NCBI RefSeq assembly: GCF_021731985.1
Contig: NZ_JAKFWH010000069.1
Coordinates: 1 to 51,698 of the forward strand
Source: Nitrosomonas sp.
GTDB lineage: Bacteria > Pseudomonadota > Gammaproteobacteria > Burkholderiales > Nitrosomonadaceae
Length of the DNA: 51,698 nt
Direction: 5' to 3'
The notes beneath the pieces were generated by a model. The model made no database searches and was not told the DNA's origin. It worked only from the letters and a program-made list of their open reading frames with translations. Positions 18,830 to 28,198 of the stretch are shown piece after piece (the first letter of the stretch is position 1; every line of letters starts with the position of its first letter). The position numbers and the translations under genes are program-made.

Positions 18830-21800
18830 ATGATTCATTTTTTCATCAATCGGGATGACCGAAGAATTTGTATCCTCAGTGGATTAGCATTGATGGCACT
18901 CATCTTCTCAGCAGGAATCTCTGTCTACAGCGTCATGCAGCCGCAAATTGAAGAAATGACCACCTCAGGTCTCAAAGTAGCACTAGAAAACAAAGTCAAG
19001 TTAATCGAAAATCAGATTGCACATTCCGTCGCGAATACAAAAGCATTATCTACACGCATCTTTCTGACTCAAAGTTTAGAAAAGATTTATTCAGATGAAT
19101 CCAATGATGAAGGCATCACCGGACTCATCAAGTCTGTAGATAAAATACTGACTACACATTTCATGGGTATAAAAATCCATGACGTTGAAGAAAACCTGAT
19201 ACTCAGTTCAGGCATCAATTCCACTAGCCCGGATCTTGCCGTTGAATTGGATACAGACCCGGATATCCATACTGTTTTATTGTGGGATGGACAATTTATT
19301 GTCCGTAACTCGATACAGCTCCTAGATGAGAAAAATAATCCCATTGCCCGCATCACAACTGAAGAGGCTATGTTTGATCTTACGAGGATATTTAAAGAAG
19401 CTATCCTCATTGGCAAAACCGGTGACTTCCTGCTTTGTGCACCTGTAAAAGACAATGATCTTGAGATGGATTGCTTCTTGCGCGGGTTTAACGGGAATCA
19501 ATTTAAACGCATGCAACGAATCATGCATAACAAACCTTTACCGATACATTTTGCTTTAGCAGGGCAGAGCGGTATTAAATTTACTCAAGATTATCGGCAG
19601 ACAGATGTTGTTGCAGCCCATTCACCCGTTGCCTACGGCTTAGGCGCCGTGCTCAAGATCGATGAAAAAGAACTGTATAGCCATCTGACCCAGCAGACAA
19701 AAACTATAGCTTTATACCTAGGTTTTCTTGTTTTAATCGGCATGGCAATTGTATATTGGCTGACCGTTCCGCTCATTCAAAAATCAATTAAATCCAGAAA
19801 TACATCACTCAAAGCACATAAGGAATTAATAGAGGCTAAAAACGAAGCTGAAGAAATTTCTTCCGAACTGACTGCCTATCTTGACGCTATTGGTAAGCTT
19901 GCTCTAATTTCTATCACAGATGATCAAGGAAGTATTATACAAGTCAACGAGAAATTCTGTGAAATCAGTGGCTATTCTCAAAAAGAACTCATCGGACAGG
20001 ATCATCGCATACTGAACTCACGTACACATCCTAAGTCATTCTTCATGGAAATGTGGGAAACGATTACAAAAGGTCAAACCTGGCATCAGGAAATCTGTAA
20101 TCGCAATAAATCTGGCGGACTCTATTGGGTTGATTCGACCATCGTCCCATTAGTGAACACAAGTGGAAAAATAGATCATTACCTTTCTGTACGGGTAGAT
20201 ATTACCGCTCGCAAACAAAAAGATCTTGACTTGAGCGAGCGGTTGAAGGAAAGCAATTGTTTACATACAGTACGAAACTATCTGGAACAGGATTTAAGTG
20301 TAGAAAAAACATGCCAGAGCATATTAAATTGTTTAACACTGGCTTTACAATTTCCTGAGATGGCTGTTGCCATGATTAAACTTGCAGATAAAAAATTTAC
20401 CACAGCACCCTATCAAGACAATCTTCTGAATACGATAAGCGCAAAAATCATAGCCAATGGAGAGATATGTGGATTGCTACAAGTATCCTATATCCAGGAT
20501 CTCCCATTTGCCCTGCCTTATGAGCAGAATCTTATTGCTACCGTTGCGCATGATCTAAGCCGCTGGTACGAACGTACGGAAGCAGAAAAACGCATCATCG
20601 AGATGGCAACACATGATGCATTAACAGGTCTACCCAATCGGCATTTGCTACAAGACCGTATCGAGCAGGCGCTTGTCCATGATACGCGCAGCCAAAAACA
20701 AATGGCGGTGCTGTTTATCGACTTGGATCATTTCAAAACCATCAATGATTCACTCGGTCATGATATTGGTGATCTTTTATTAAAGGCGGTTGCAGAAAGA
20801 TTGTTGATTTGTGTCCGCAACGAAGATACGGTTGCCCGTCAGGGCGGTGATGAGTTTATTGTCGTATTAAATTCCATTACGGAATCACTGGATGCTGCAA
20901 AAGTAGCACAGAAGATATTGGATTCACTGCTTCGGCCTTATTATATCCATAAAAATGAACTACATATCGGTGGCAGCATCGGTATCGCAGTTTTTCCGAA
21001 TGATGGGGCCAATGCAGAAACATTGCTAAAGAATAGTGATGTCGCAATGTATCACGCAAAGGAAAACGGACGGAATAATTACCAATTCTTTACCGATGAG
21101 CTCAATAAATCAGCGCATGAAAGACATACGCTCGGGCTTGATTTACGCTATGCGCTGGAACGTAATGAACTGGTATTATATTACCAACCTGTCATGGATA
21201 TGCCCAATCACCAGTTGTACAGTGTAGAAGCGCTGCTCCGTTGGCGGCACCCAGAACACAAATTGATCGCTCCAGATAAATTTATCAACTTGGCAGAAGA
21301 AACTGGTTTAATTATCCCAATTGGTGAATGGGTTCTGAAAACAGTCTGTGCACAGATTAAATCCTGGCAAGAGCAGGGTTATATCGTACCAAAGGTTGCC
21401 ATTAACCTGTCAGCAAGGCAATTCCGTGACAAAGAGCTAATAAATAATATATCACGCATCCTCAGCGAAACAGGTGTAGAAGCTAAGTATATCGCCCTGG
21501 AAATAACAGAAAGTATGCTGATCGACAATATTGAGAGAGTGGTAGAAACACTTAACTGTCTCAATGCAATGGGCATACAGATTTCAATTGATGATTTCGG
21601 GACTGGTTACTCAAGCCTGAGTTATTTGAAGCGTTTCCCGATTCATACACTCAAAATAGATCGTTCATTCGTTCGCGATATCGTAACCGATAAAAATGAC
21701 CGCACCATTGTTGCGACTATCATAGCAATGGCGCACAGCCTGGAAATGGATGTCATTGCCGAAGGAATAGAAACAGAAGAGCAATTGAATCTATTGATGG

Positions 21801-21928
21801 CACAAAAATGCAACCACTATCAAGGCTATTATTTTAGCAAACCAGTGCCTGTTTCTGAAATTGAACGTGCCCTACTAAAACCTATACCACCAACAAGCAA
21901 AATACGCGTTATCCACTCAGCAAAATAA
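18830..21928 (+). CDS. Membrane-bound Cache-like/PAS/GAF-like/GGDEF/EAL c-di-GMP protein
   Basis: 1032 residues. TM1 is at about 14-34, an extracytoplasmic sensor of Cache-like size spans about 35-290, and TM2 is at about 292-316. A PAS domain follows at about 350-464 (ISITDDQGSIIQVNEKF, GYSQKELIGQ), then a GAF-like region at about 470-590. The GGDEF domain has an intact motif at 672-676 (RQGGDEF), so cyclase activity is possible. The EAL domain has EAL at 800-802, EITESML and IDDFGTGYSSLSYL, so the catalytic phosphodiesterase residues are present. It probably links a periplasmic signal to c-di-GMP level. No operon partner is evident; the start is weak but has the right membrane topology. Confidence 0.92.
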   Translation: MIHFFINRDDRRICILSGLALMALIFSAGISVYSVMQPQIEEMTTSGLKVALENKVKLIENQIAHSVANTKALSTRIFLTQSLEKIYSDESNDEGITGLIKSVDKILTTHFMGIKIHDVEENLILSSGINSTSPDLAVELDTDPDIHTVLLWDGQFIVRNSIQLLDEKNNPIARITTEEAMFDLTRIFKEAILIGKTGDFLLCAPVKDNDLEMDCFLRGFNGNQFKRMQRIMHNKPLPIHFALAGQSGIKFTQDYRQTDVVAAHSPVAYGLGAVLKIDEKELYSHLTQQTKTIALYLGFLVLIGMAIVYWLTVPLIQKSIKSRNTSLKAHKELIEAKNEAEEISSELTAYLDAIGKLALISITDDQGSIIQVNEKFCEISGYSQKELIGQDHRILNSRTHPKSFFMEMWETITKGQTWHQEICNRNKSGGLYWVDSTIVPLVNTSGKIDHYLSVRVDITARKQKDLDLSERLKESNCLHTVRNYLEQDLSVEKTCQSILNCLTLALQFPEMAVAMIKLADKKFTTAPYQDNLLNTISAKIIANGEICGLLQVSYIQDLPFALPYEQNLIATVAHDLSRWYERTEAEKRIIEMATHDALTGLPNRHLLQDRIEQALVHDTRSQKQMAVLFIDLDHFKTINDSLGHDIGDLLLKAVAERLLICVRNEDTVARQGGDEFIVVLNSITESLDAAKVAQKILDSLLRPYYIHKNELHIGGSIGIAVFPNDGANAETLLKNSDVAMYHAKENGRNNYQFFTDELNKSAHERHTLGLDLRYALERNELVLYYQPVMDMPNHQLYSVEALLRWRHPEHKLIAPDKFINLAEETGLIIPIGEWVLKTVCAQIKSWQEQGYIVPKVAINLSARQFRDKELINNISRILSETGVEAKYIALEITESMLIDNIERVVETLNCLNAMGIQISIDDFGTGYSSLSYLKRFPIHTLKIDRSFVRDIVTDKNDRTIVATIIAMAHSLEMDVIAEGIETEEQLNLLMAQKCNHYQGYYFSKPVPVSEIERALLKPIPPTSKIRVIHSAK

Positions 21929-21934
21929 TCTGCT

Positions 21935-21963
21935 CTTGAAATTCCGGTCCTCTCCCCCACGTA
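21935..21963 (+). promoter_or_regulatory. Sigma-32 heat-shock promoter of clpB
   Basis: CTTGAAA (21935-21941) is an exact sigma-32 -35, followed after 13 bp by CCCCACGTA (21955-21963), one base from the CCCCATNTA -10 consensus. It lies 30 bp before the clpB ATG. A small stem GTAGG/CCTAC (21961-21978) falls in the short 5' leader. Confidence 0.85.
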
Positions 21964-21993
21964 GGCAACAATAACCTACTATGGGAGCATTTC

Positions 21994-24621
21994 ATGCGTT
22001 TTGACAAACTAACCACTAAATTCCAGCAAGCCTTTGCTGATGCACAGAGTATTGCTGTCGGTCAGGATAATCCAACTATTGAACCACAGCATCTGCTATT
22101 AGCATTATTGCAACAAGAAGATGGCAGTACACTTTCCTTGCTTCAGCGCTCCGGAGTCAATACCACCCCACTGCTGGAGAATATAAAGCAAAGCGTTCAT
22201 CGTTTACCAAAAGTAGAAAATTCAGGTGGCGAGGTTGCTATTTCCCGTACGCTGAATAACCTGCTTAATTTGGCAGACAAAGAAGCGCAAAAACGCAATG
22301 ACCAGTTTATTGCCTCAGAAATGTTTCTTCTGGCAATCTTGCAGGATAAAGGTGAAATCGCTGCATTGCTTAAGCAACATGGTACCAATTACACAGCACT
22401 AGAAAAAGCCATTAATGCAATACGAGGTGGCGAGCAGGTCAGTAGTGCAGAAGCCGAAGGTAGTCGAGAAGCTTTAAAAAAATATACACTGGATCTCACG
22501 GAACGTGCACGTCAGGGTAAGCTGGATCCGGTCATCGGACGTGACGATGAAATTCGTCGTGCGATACAGGTTCTACAACGTCGCACAAAAAACAATCCCG
22601 TGCTGATTGGTGAACCGGGTGTGGGTAAAACCGCAATTGTTGAAGGCTTAGCCCAGCGCATTATCAATGGGGAAGTACCTGAAAGCCTGAAAGACAAACG
22701 AGTTCTCTCGCTGGATATGGCTGCACTGCTGGCGGGTGCAAAATACCGTGGCGAATTTGAGGAACGCCTCAAGTCGGTGCTAAAAGAACTTGCGCAAGAC
22801 GAAGGTAAAACCATTGTATTTATTGATGAGCTGCATACCATGGTTGGAGCAGGCAAAGCAGAAGGCGCAATGGATGCAGGCAATATGTTAAAACCCGCAT
22901 TGGCACGCGGAGAATTGCACTGTGTCGGCGCGACCACATTGGATGAATACCGAAAATATATTGAAAAAGATGCTGCGTTGGAACGACGCTTTCAGAAAGT
23001 ATTGGTGGAAGAACCCACCGTAGAAGCTACGATCGCGATACTCCGCGGTTTGCAGGAAAAATACGAGGTGCATCATGGTGTGGATATCACAGACCCTGCT
23101 ATTGTCGCTGCCGCTGAATTATCCAATCGCTACATTACCGATCGTTTTCTGCCCGACAAGGCAATTGACTTGATTGATGAAGCCGCGGCACGTATTCGCA
23201 TGGAAATTGATTCCAAGCCAGAAGCGCTAGATAAGCTGGATCGGCGTCTGATCCAACTCAAAATTGAGCGCGAAGCAATCAAAAGGGAAAAGGATGAAGC
23301 ATCGCAAAAACGCCTGCAATTACTTGAGGAAGAAATAAAACAAAAAGAACGGGAATATGCTGACTTAGACGAAATCTGGAAAACCGAAAAATTCCATGTA
23401 CAAGGCTCCCAACAGATTAAGGAGGAAATGGAAAAAATCAAGCTAGAAATAGAAGCGGCTACCCGTAAAGGCGATTGGCAAAAAGTCTCGGAATTGCAAT
23501 ACGGTCGTCTCCCGCAACTGGAAGCGCAATTACAATCCCAGCTCAATGATCAGAAGCAACAAACCGGAGACACCGAACCGGGCGTGACAATCACGCCCAA
23601 ACTATTACGCACGCAAGTCGGCGCAGAAGAAATTGCAGAAGTAGTATCGCGGGCTACCGGCATCCCTGTGTCTAAAATGATGCAAGGTGAACGTGAAAAA
23701 CTGCTGCTGATGGAACAAAAACTACATGATCGCGTGGTTGGTCAGGATGAAGCCGTGCGCTTAGTATCTGATGCGATCCGCCGTTCGCGTGCCGGGCTGG
23801 CTGATCCCAACCGGCCTTACGGATCTTTCCTGTTCCTGGGACCAACCGGTGTAGGGAAAACTGAACTATGTAAAGCTCTGGCCGGATTTCTGTTTGATTC
23901 AGAAGACCATCTAATCCGCATCGATATGTCCGAATTTATGGAGAAACATTCGGTAGCCCGCCTGATTGGAGCACCGCCGGGTTACGTCGGTTATGAAGAA
24001 GGCGGTTACTTAACTGAGATTGTACGCAGAAAGCCCTATTCCGTCATTTTGCTGGATGAAGTGGAAAAAGCGCATCCGGATGTATTCAATGTATTGCTAC
24101 AAGTTCTGGATGACGGTCGTATGACGGATGGTCAAGGACGCACCGTTGATTTTAAGAATACGGTTATCGTCATGACATCCAACCTGGGTTCACAAATGAT
24201 TCAGGAAATGTCCGGAAGTGAATATCAAGCGATCAAACAAGCCGTTATGGGCGAAGTTAAAATCCATTTCCGTCCGGAATTTATTAATCGCATTGATGAA
24301 GTTGTGGTATTCCATGCGTTGGATGAAAAACATATTAAATCGATAGCTAGAATACAATTACATTATCTGGAAACAAGATTGGCTAAATTGGAAATGAAAC
24401 TTCAAGTAAGCGAAGCAGCACTCGCAGCACTTTCTCAAGCTGGTTTTGATCCAGTGTATGGCGCTCGCCCTCTAAAACGCGCCATCCAAGCGCAAATTGA
24501 GAATCCGTTGGCCAAAGAGATTCTGGAAGGCAAATTTGTTGCAAAAGATACCATTAAAGTTGATTACAGTGATGACAAGATCAATTTCTCTAAATTAAAT
24601 GTGGATATATCGATAGACTAA
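21994..24621 (+). CDS. clpB: ATP-dependent disaggregase ClpB
   Basis: ClpB rescues aggregated proteins together with DnaK-DnaJ-GrpE. In its 875 residues, the N-terminal Clp_N repeats span about 1-145. The first AAA+ domain has Walker A GEPGVGKT at 206-213. The long coiled-coil middle domain (about 405-530), which distinguishes ClpB from ClpA and ClpC, follows. The second AAA+ domain has GPTGVGKT at 616-623 and the pore loop [13 protein letters not shown]. No IGF loop for ClpP binding was noted. It is transcribed from the sigma-32 promoter just upstream. GGGAGC precedes the ATG. Confidence 0.97.
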   Translation: MRFDKLTTKFQQAFADAQSIAVGQDNPTIEPQHLLLALLQQEDGSTLSLLQRSGVNTTPLLENIKQSVHRLPKVENSGGEVAISRTLNNLLNLADKEAQKRNDQFIASEMFLLAILQDKGEIAALLKQHGTNYTALEKAINAIRGGEQVSSAEAEGSREALKKYTLDLTERARQGKLDPVIGRDDEIRRAIQVLQRRTKNNPVLIGEPGVGKTAIVEGLAQRIINGEVPESLKDKRVLSLDMAALLAGAKYRGEFEERLKSVLKELAQDEGKTIVFIDELHTMVGAGKAEGAMDAGNMLKPALARGELHCVGATTLDEYRKYIEKDAALERRFQKVLVEEPTVEATIAILRGLQEKYEVHHGVDITDPAIVAAAELSNRYITDRFLPDKAIDLIDEAAARIRMEIDSKPEALDKLDRRLIQLKIEREAIKREKDEASQKRLQLLEEEIKQKEREYADLDEIWKTEKFHVQGSQQIKEEMEKIKLEIEAATRKGDWQKVSELQYGRLPQLEAQLQSQLNDQKQQTGDTEPGVTITPKLLRTQVGAEEIAEVVSRATGIPVSKMMQGEREKLLLMEQKLHDRVVGQDEAVRLVSDAIRRSRAGLADPNRPYGSFLFLGPTGVGKTELCKALAGFLFDSEDHLIRIDMSEFMEKHSVARLIGAPPGYVGYEEGGYLTEIVRRKPYSVILLDEVEKAHPDVFNVLLQVLDDGRMTDGQGRTVDFKNTVIVMTSNLGSQMIQEMSGSEYQAIKQAVMGEVKIHFRPEFINRIDEVVVFHALDEKHIKSIARIQLHYLETRLAKLEMKLQVSEAALAALSQAGFDPVYGARPLKRAIQAQIENPLAKEILEGKFVAKDTIKVDYSDDKINFSKLNVDISID

Positions 24622-24733
24622 AGCGTAGCATCTAAGTCAGCAGCAAGAATAAAATATGCCGGAATACATGGTGAATATGCTTAAACAATATGAGATTCGG
24701 GTAAAATGTATTATTTTTACTGGATAGATTGAT

Positions 24734-25621
24734 ATGTTTAAAGGTAGCTTGGTTGCTATCGTCACTCCGATGGATGAAGAGGGTGGATTAGATTTAGAGC
24801 GTTTCCGCTCTCTTCTTGATTTCCATATAGACCAGGGTACCGATGGCGTTGTAGTAGTTGGCACGACAGGTGAATCGCCAACTGTAGATTTTGATGAGCA
24901 CCATCTATTGATGCGCGCGGCAGTTGATCATGTTGCTGGACGCATCCCGGTGATTGCAGGCACTGGCGCTAATTCAACACGTGAAGCCATCGACTTGTCG
25001 ATTTATGCAAAAGATTCAGGCGTAGATGCCTGCCTCTCGGTTGCTCCTTATTACAACAAACCTACTCAGGAAGGGTTATATCAGCACTTTAAGGCGATCG
25101 CAGAAGCAGTAGAAATCCCCCATATCCTCTATAACGTTCCCGGCAGAACGGTTGCAGATATCCATAACAATACCGCACTACGCTTGGCACAGATTCCCAA
25201 TATTGTGGGTATTAAAGATGCGACGGGAGATATTGGGCGAGGTTCTGACTTATTGTCACGCGCACCATCTGGATTTTCCATCTATAGCGGTGATGACGTC
25301 AGTGCATTAGCATTGCTGCTGTTAGGTTGTCATGGTGTCATTTCAGTCACGGCAAATGTAGCACCCAAAATGATGCATGAAATGTGTATTGCTGCATTCT
25401 CTGGCAATCTAAATACTGCGCGAGTGCTGAATCAAAAGCTCCTGCGTTTACATATCGATCTGTTTGTAGAAGCGAATCCAATACCTGTGAAATGGGCTGT
25501 TGCACAAATGGGTTTAATCGGCTCTGGAATCCGCCTGCCGCTTACACCCTTATCCGCTCAGTATCACCAGCTTATTCGAGAAGCCATGCAATCAGCCAAT
25601 ATCCATGATTTGAAGGAATAA
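24734..25621 (+). CDS. dapA: 4-hydroxy-tetrahydrodipicolinate synthase
   Basis: DapA condenses pyruvate with aspartate semialdehyde, the first step committed to diaminopimelate and lysine. The 295 residues form a TIM barrel starting [20 protein letters not shown], with GTTGESPT, the catalytic Tyr133 in YNVPGRT and the Schiff-base Lys161 in GIKDATGD. It is followed after one base by bamC, the same pairing as dapA-nlpB in E. coli, so the two form an operon. Confidence 0.96.
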   Translation: MFKGSLVAIVTPMDEEGGLDLERFRSLLDFHIDQGTDGVVVVGTTGESPTVDFDEHHLLMRAAVDHVAGRIPVIAGTGANSTREAIDLSIYAKDSGVDACLSVAPYYNKPTQEGLYQHFKAIAEAVEIPHILYNVPGRTVADIHNNTALRLAQIPNIVGIKDATGDIGRGSDLLSRAPSGFSIYSGDDVSALALLLLGCHGVISVTANVAPKMMHEMCIAAFSGNLNTARVLNQKLLRLHIDLFVEANPIPVKWAVAQMGLIGSGIRLPLTPLSAQYHQLIREAMQSANIHDLKE

Positions 25622-25622
25622 G

Positions 25623-26777
25623 ATGTCAAAAATGAAATGGCGAAAAGTAACCATACCGTCTCTGGTATTGGCGCTTTCATTGACAAATACAGGTTGCAAC
25701 CTGTTTCCAGAAACCAAAACCATCGATTATAAGTCAGCAGGAAAATTACCTGCTTTAGACATACCGCCCGATCTCATCAAACCCGCTATTGATGAACGTT
25801 ATTCAATCCCTGAACTCAGTTCATCAGGTAGTGCAACATTTTCCACCTATAGTAGCGAACGTGGTGGACAACAAACGGCTGCTGGCACATCCTCTTTTTT
25901 ACCATCATCGATTCAGAATGTGCATATTGAGCGAGCTGGAACGCAACGCTGGCTGGTTGTACCGCAATCTCCTGAAACCGTATGGCCGATAGTAAAAGAA
26001 TTCTGGCAGGAACTGGGTTTCTTGATCAAAATAGAAGTTCCGGAAGCAGGAATTATGGAAACTGATTGGGCAGAAAATCGCGCCAAGATTCCACAAGACT
26101 TTGTGCGCACTTTCCTCTCCACCTTCCTGGATAGTATTTATTCAACCGCCGAGCGTGATAAATTCCGCACCCGTTTGGAACGCAATGAGATAGGCAGTAC
26201 CGAAATATATATCAGTCATCGTGGCATGAATGAGGTCCTGGAAGGAGGCAGCCTCAACCGGACAATCTGGCAACCACGCGCAGCAGATCCTGACCTGGAA
26301 GCTGAGATGCTATCTCGTTTGATGATGCGCTTTGGCGTAGAAGAAGAGAAAGCCAAGCTGGAGTTAACTACCGGCAAGAGTACTGCTCAAGAACGCGCTC
26401 ACATTGACTCGGAAACAGGGAGCACTCTCGTCATTACTGAAGCATTCGATAGATCATGGCGACGTGTTGGTTTGGCACTTGACCGTATCGGCTTTACTGT
26501 TGAGGATCGCAATCGCGTAGAGGGTATTTATTTTGTGCGCTATCTTAGTCCCGATAAGGACAGCAAGAAAAAAGGCGATGACGAGGGTATTCTGTCAGGA
26601 ATTATGTTCTGGCGTAGCGGGAATAAGGATGATGAAAAAGCTGCAAAATACCGTATACAAATTCATAGCACTGGAACCAATACCAGCAAAGTTACTCTGT
26701 TAAATGATGACGAAACAGCAGTGAATTCCGCCACTACGAGCCGCATTCTGAAGCTTTTACATGAGCAGCTTAAATAA
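25623..26777 (+). CDS. bamC: Outer-membrane assembly lipoprotein BamC (NlpB)
   Basis: BamC is an accessory lipoprotein of the BAM complex that inserts beta-barrel proteins. The 384 residues have a lipoprotein signal with lipobox LTNTGC (Cys25), an extended region with DYKSAGKLPALDIPPDL, the BamD-contacting stretch, then two helix-grip domains (about 95-215 and 255-384) each with a WPxxxxFWxxxG or WxRVGLALDRIGF type pattern. AAGGA within the dapA end serves as its ribosome-binding site. The bidirectional terminator at 26913 ends the operon. Confidence 0.88.
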   Translation: MSKMKWRKVTIPSLVLALSLTNTGCNLFPETKTIDYKSAGKLPALDIPPDLIKPAIDERYSIPELSSSGSATFSTYSSERGGQQTAAGTSSFLPSSIQNVHIERAGTQRWLVVPQSPETVWPIVKEFWQELGFLIKIEVPEAGIMETDWAENRAKIPQDFVRTFLSTFLDSIYSTAERDKFRTRLERNEIGSTEIYISHRGMNEVLEGGSLNRTIWQPRAADPDLEAEMLSRLMMRFGVEEEKAKLELTTGKSTAQERAHIDSETGSTLVITEAFDRSWRRVGLALDRIGFTVEDRNRVEGIYFVRYLSPDKDSKKKGDDEGILSGIMFWRSGNKDDEKAAKYRIQIHSTGTNTSKVTLLNDDETAVNSATTSRILKLLHEQLK

Positions 26778-26912
26778 CAAAAGTGTAAGTGCTGACATGA
26801 GCGCGTTGAAGAGTTAGTTTTATATTTTGGAAAAATCCTAAAGTAATAAGGGAAACTCTCAGAAAGAATGAAAAAGAACAAATATCCAAAAAATAAATCT
26901 TACAAATAAAAA

Positions 26913-26937
26913 ACCGCCTCTTCGGGCGGTTTTTTTC
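26913..26937. terminator. Bidirectional terminator after bamC
   Basis: ACCGCC (26913-26918) and GGCGGT (26925-26930) form a stem with a TCTTCG loop, flanked by an A-run on the left and a T-run on the right. It therefore works for bamC on the plus strand and for the small lipoprotein gene on the minus strand, whose stop is 16 bp away. Confidence 0.88.
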
Positions 26938-26952
26938 TCAGGCAAAAAGAAA

Positions 26953-27099
26953 TTATTTTTTGCTGTCTGGCTCTCCGCCTTTCATAACCTTTTCATAGTT
27001 CGCTTTTTCAGTTTCAGGCAATGCTTGACTAGGTTTTCCACCGCATGCAGATAACGTTAAAGCCAGCAAGAGTGAAGCCAGAAGAGTATATTTCATCAT
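26953..27099 (-). CDS. Small lipoprotein of 48 residues (first of three)
   Basis: A 48-residue product starts MMKYTLLASLLLALTLSAC and continues with a short hydrophilic tail containing GGKPSQALPETEKANYEK and ending in PDSKK. The lipobox LSAC puts the acylated Cys at position 19, leaving about 30 residues after processing. AAGGAAAA lies just before the double ATG. It ends next to the shared bidirectional terminator. The gene resembles the two further small lipoproteins upstream on the same strand in size and signal. Function is unknown; short lipoproteins of this kind include entericidin-like proteins and partners of larger envelope machines. Confidence 0.75.
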   Translation of the reverse strand: MMKYTLLASLLLALTLSACGGKPSQALPETEKANYEKVMKGGEPDSKK

Positions 27100-27298
27100 G
27101 TATTTTCCTTATAAAAAGTTCTTAAAAGTAAGTTCAGCAGTATATAACGAATTAAACTAATCATTCAAGCAAGTTCTAGCTAGAAATTTAACGAGTTTAT
27201 ATCTGCTTTTTGGATTATTTAATCATTAATGGAATAAGAAAAACTCTACATATCCCATATAATTTCATAGTTTCTACAAATTCATTTTTCATACCTAC

Positions 27299-27406
27299 AC
27301 TGCGTATAATTTCATAAACTGGAATTATACGCAGTGGTCGCAATCAAATGAAAAATCTTTTTTGATTGACTAAAATAATAAATAATCCAGCTTAATTTAT
27401 TATTTT
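27299..27406. repeat. Cluster of three hairpins in a 362-bp gap
   Basis: The gap 27100-27461 contains no gene. Three inverted repeats follow each other. A perfect 14-bp stem has arms at 27299-27312 (CACTGCGTATAATT) and 27324-27337, with an 11-nt loop. An 8-bp stem has arms at 27342-27349 (CAATCAAA) and 27361-27368. A perfect AT-only 12-bp stem has arms at 27372-27383 and 27395-27406. None ends in a good T-run. They lie between the second and first small lipoprotein genes. Confidence 0.6.
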
Positions 27407-27461
27407 ATCAATCGACAAGCCAATAATCTTCTTTTAAAAAAGCTAATGGTCCTATAAAAGA

Positions 27462-27614
27462 CTATTTTGTATTATCAGCAGGTTCTGAATCCCTGGGTGC
27501 ATAAGCTGATGGAGGTGGTTTATCCATAGGATAGCCATCAAGACTTTTTTTGCCTTCACAAGCAGTTAACGTTAATACTGCAAATGCCGCGGCAAAGAGT
27601 GAAAATTTAATCAT
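27462..27614 (-). CDS. Small lipoprotein of 50 residues (second of three)
   Basis: A 50-residue product starts MIKFSLFAAAFAVLTLTACE, with lipobox LTAC and acylated Cys at position 19. The tail contains KKSLDGYPMDKPPPSAYAPRD and ends in PADNTK. The ATG is preceded by GGGAGAT. The tail is proline-rich and shares only loose similarity with the third gene (GYPMDKPPP and GQYPPSFMD). It has its own flanking region, so the genes are probably separate transcripts. Function is unknown. Confidence 0.75.
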   Translation of the reverse strand: MIKFSLFAAAFAVLTLTACEGKKSLDGYPMDKPPPSAYAPRDSEPADNTK

Positions 27615-27820
27615 TTAATCTCCCATATTCTTTCTATTTAGTTTAAATGCAATAGCATAATTGCAGTCGTTCAATTATACAATTTTGTATCCAGTATTTA
27701 AACTACCACAAAACTTAAAAGACTTTATTCCGAGCATCTTCATTCGCTGATACCATGTGAAAAACATTCATCAAAATGATAGATAGCTCATTATAAACAT
27801 CATATTAATTTCATTAGATA

Positions 27821-27875
27821 ACTTCATAAAAAAGAAACCGCCCTTTACAGAGCGGTTTCTTTTTTTATGAAGTTA
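27821..27875. terminator. Bidirectional terminator, long near-perfect stem
   Basis: The arms at 27821-27842 and 27853-27875 pair over about 22 bp with a one-base bulge, around a 10-nt loop. The core is GAAACCGC with GCGGTTTC, with A-runs and T-runs on either side. It lies 38 bp past the stop of the third small lipoprotein gene on the minus strand and would terminate it; nothing obvious arrives from the plus strand. Confidence 0.8.
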
Positions 27876-27913
27876 GAAAAATTCTTAATATTTAAGAATC
27901 GACCGATACCTCA

Positions 27914-28033
27914 TTACTTCGGTGCGCTTTCACGATCATCCATGAAGCTTGGAGGATATTGACCTGGCTTTGGCTCACCGCATCCGACTAGAAATGAAGC
28001 TAAAAGAACAGCAATTAATAGAGAGTATTTCAT
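27914..28033 (-). CDS. Small lipoprotein of 39 residues (third of three)
   Basis: A 39-residue product starts MKYSLLIAVLLASFLVGC, with the acylated Cys at position 18. The tail contains GEPKPGQYPPSFMDDR and ends in ESAPK, leaving only 22 residues after processing. GGAGA lies about 7 bases before the ATG. The terminator at 27821-27875 follows. The same Lys-hydrophobic-Cys layout recurs in the two neighbouring genes. Function is unknown. Confidence 0.72.
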   Translation of the reverse strand: MKYSLLIAVLLASFLVGCGEPKPGQYPPSFMDDRESAPK

Positions 28034-28198
28034 ATTCTAAATCTCCTATATTCAAAAATAAATTTGACGAAAATTAAGTTATGTAAAACAGCTCATCGGC
28101 CATTCAAATCAGAAAGACCACAACCTTAATACCAGAATAAAATAATACTGTCCAGAGAAATTCAAGAAAATTTATAAGATATCGGACTATTGAAGGCT

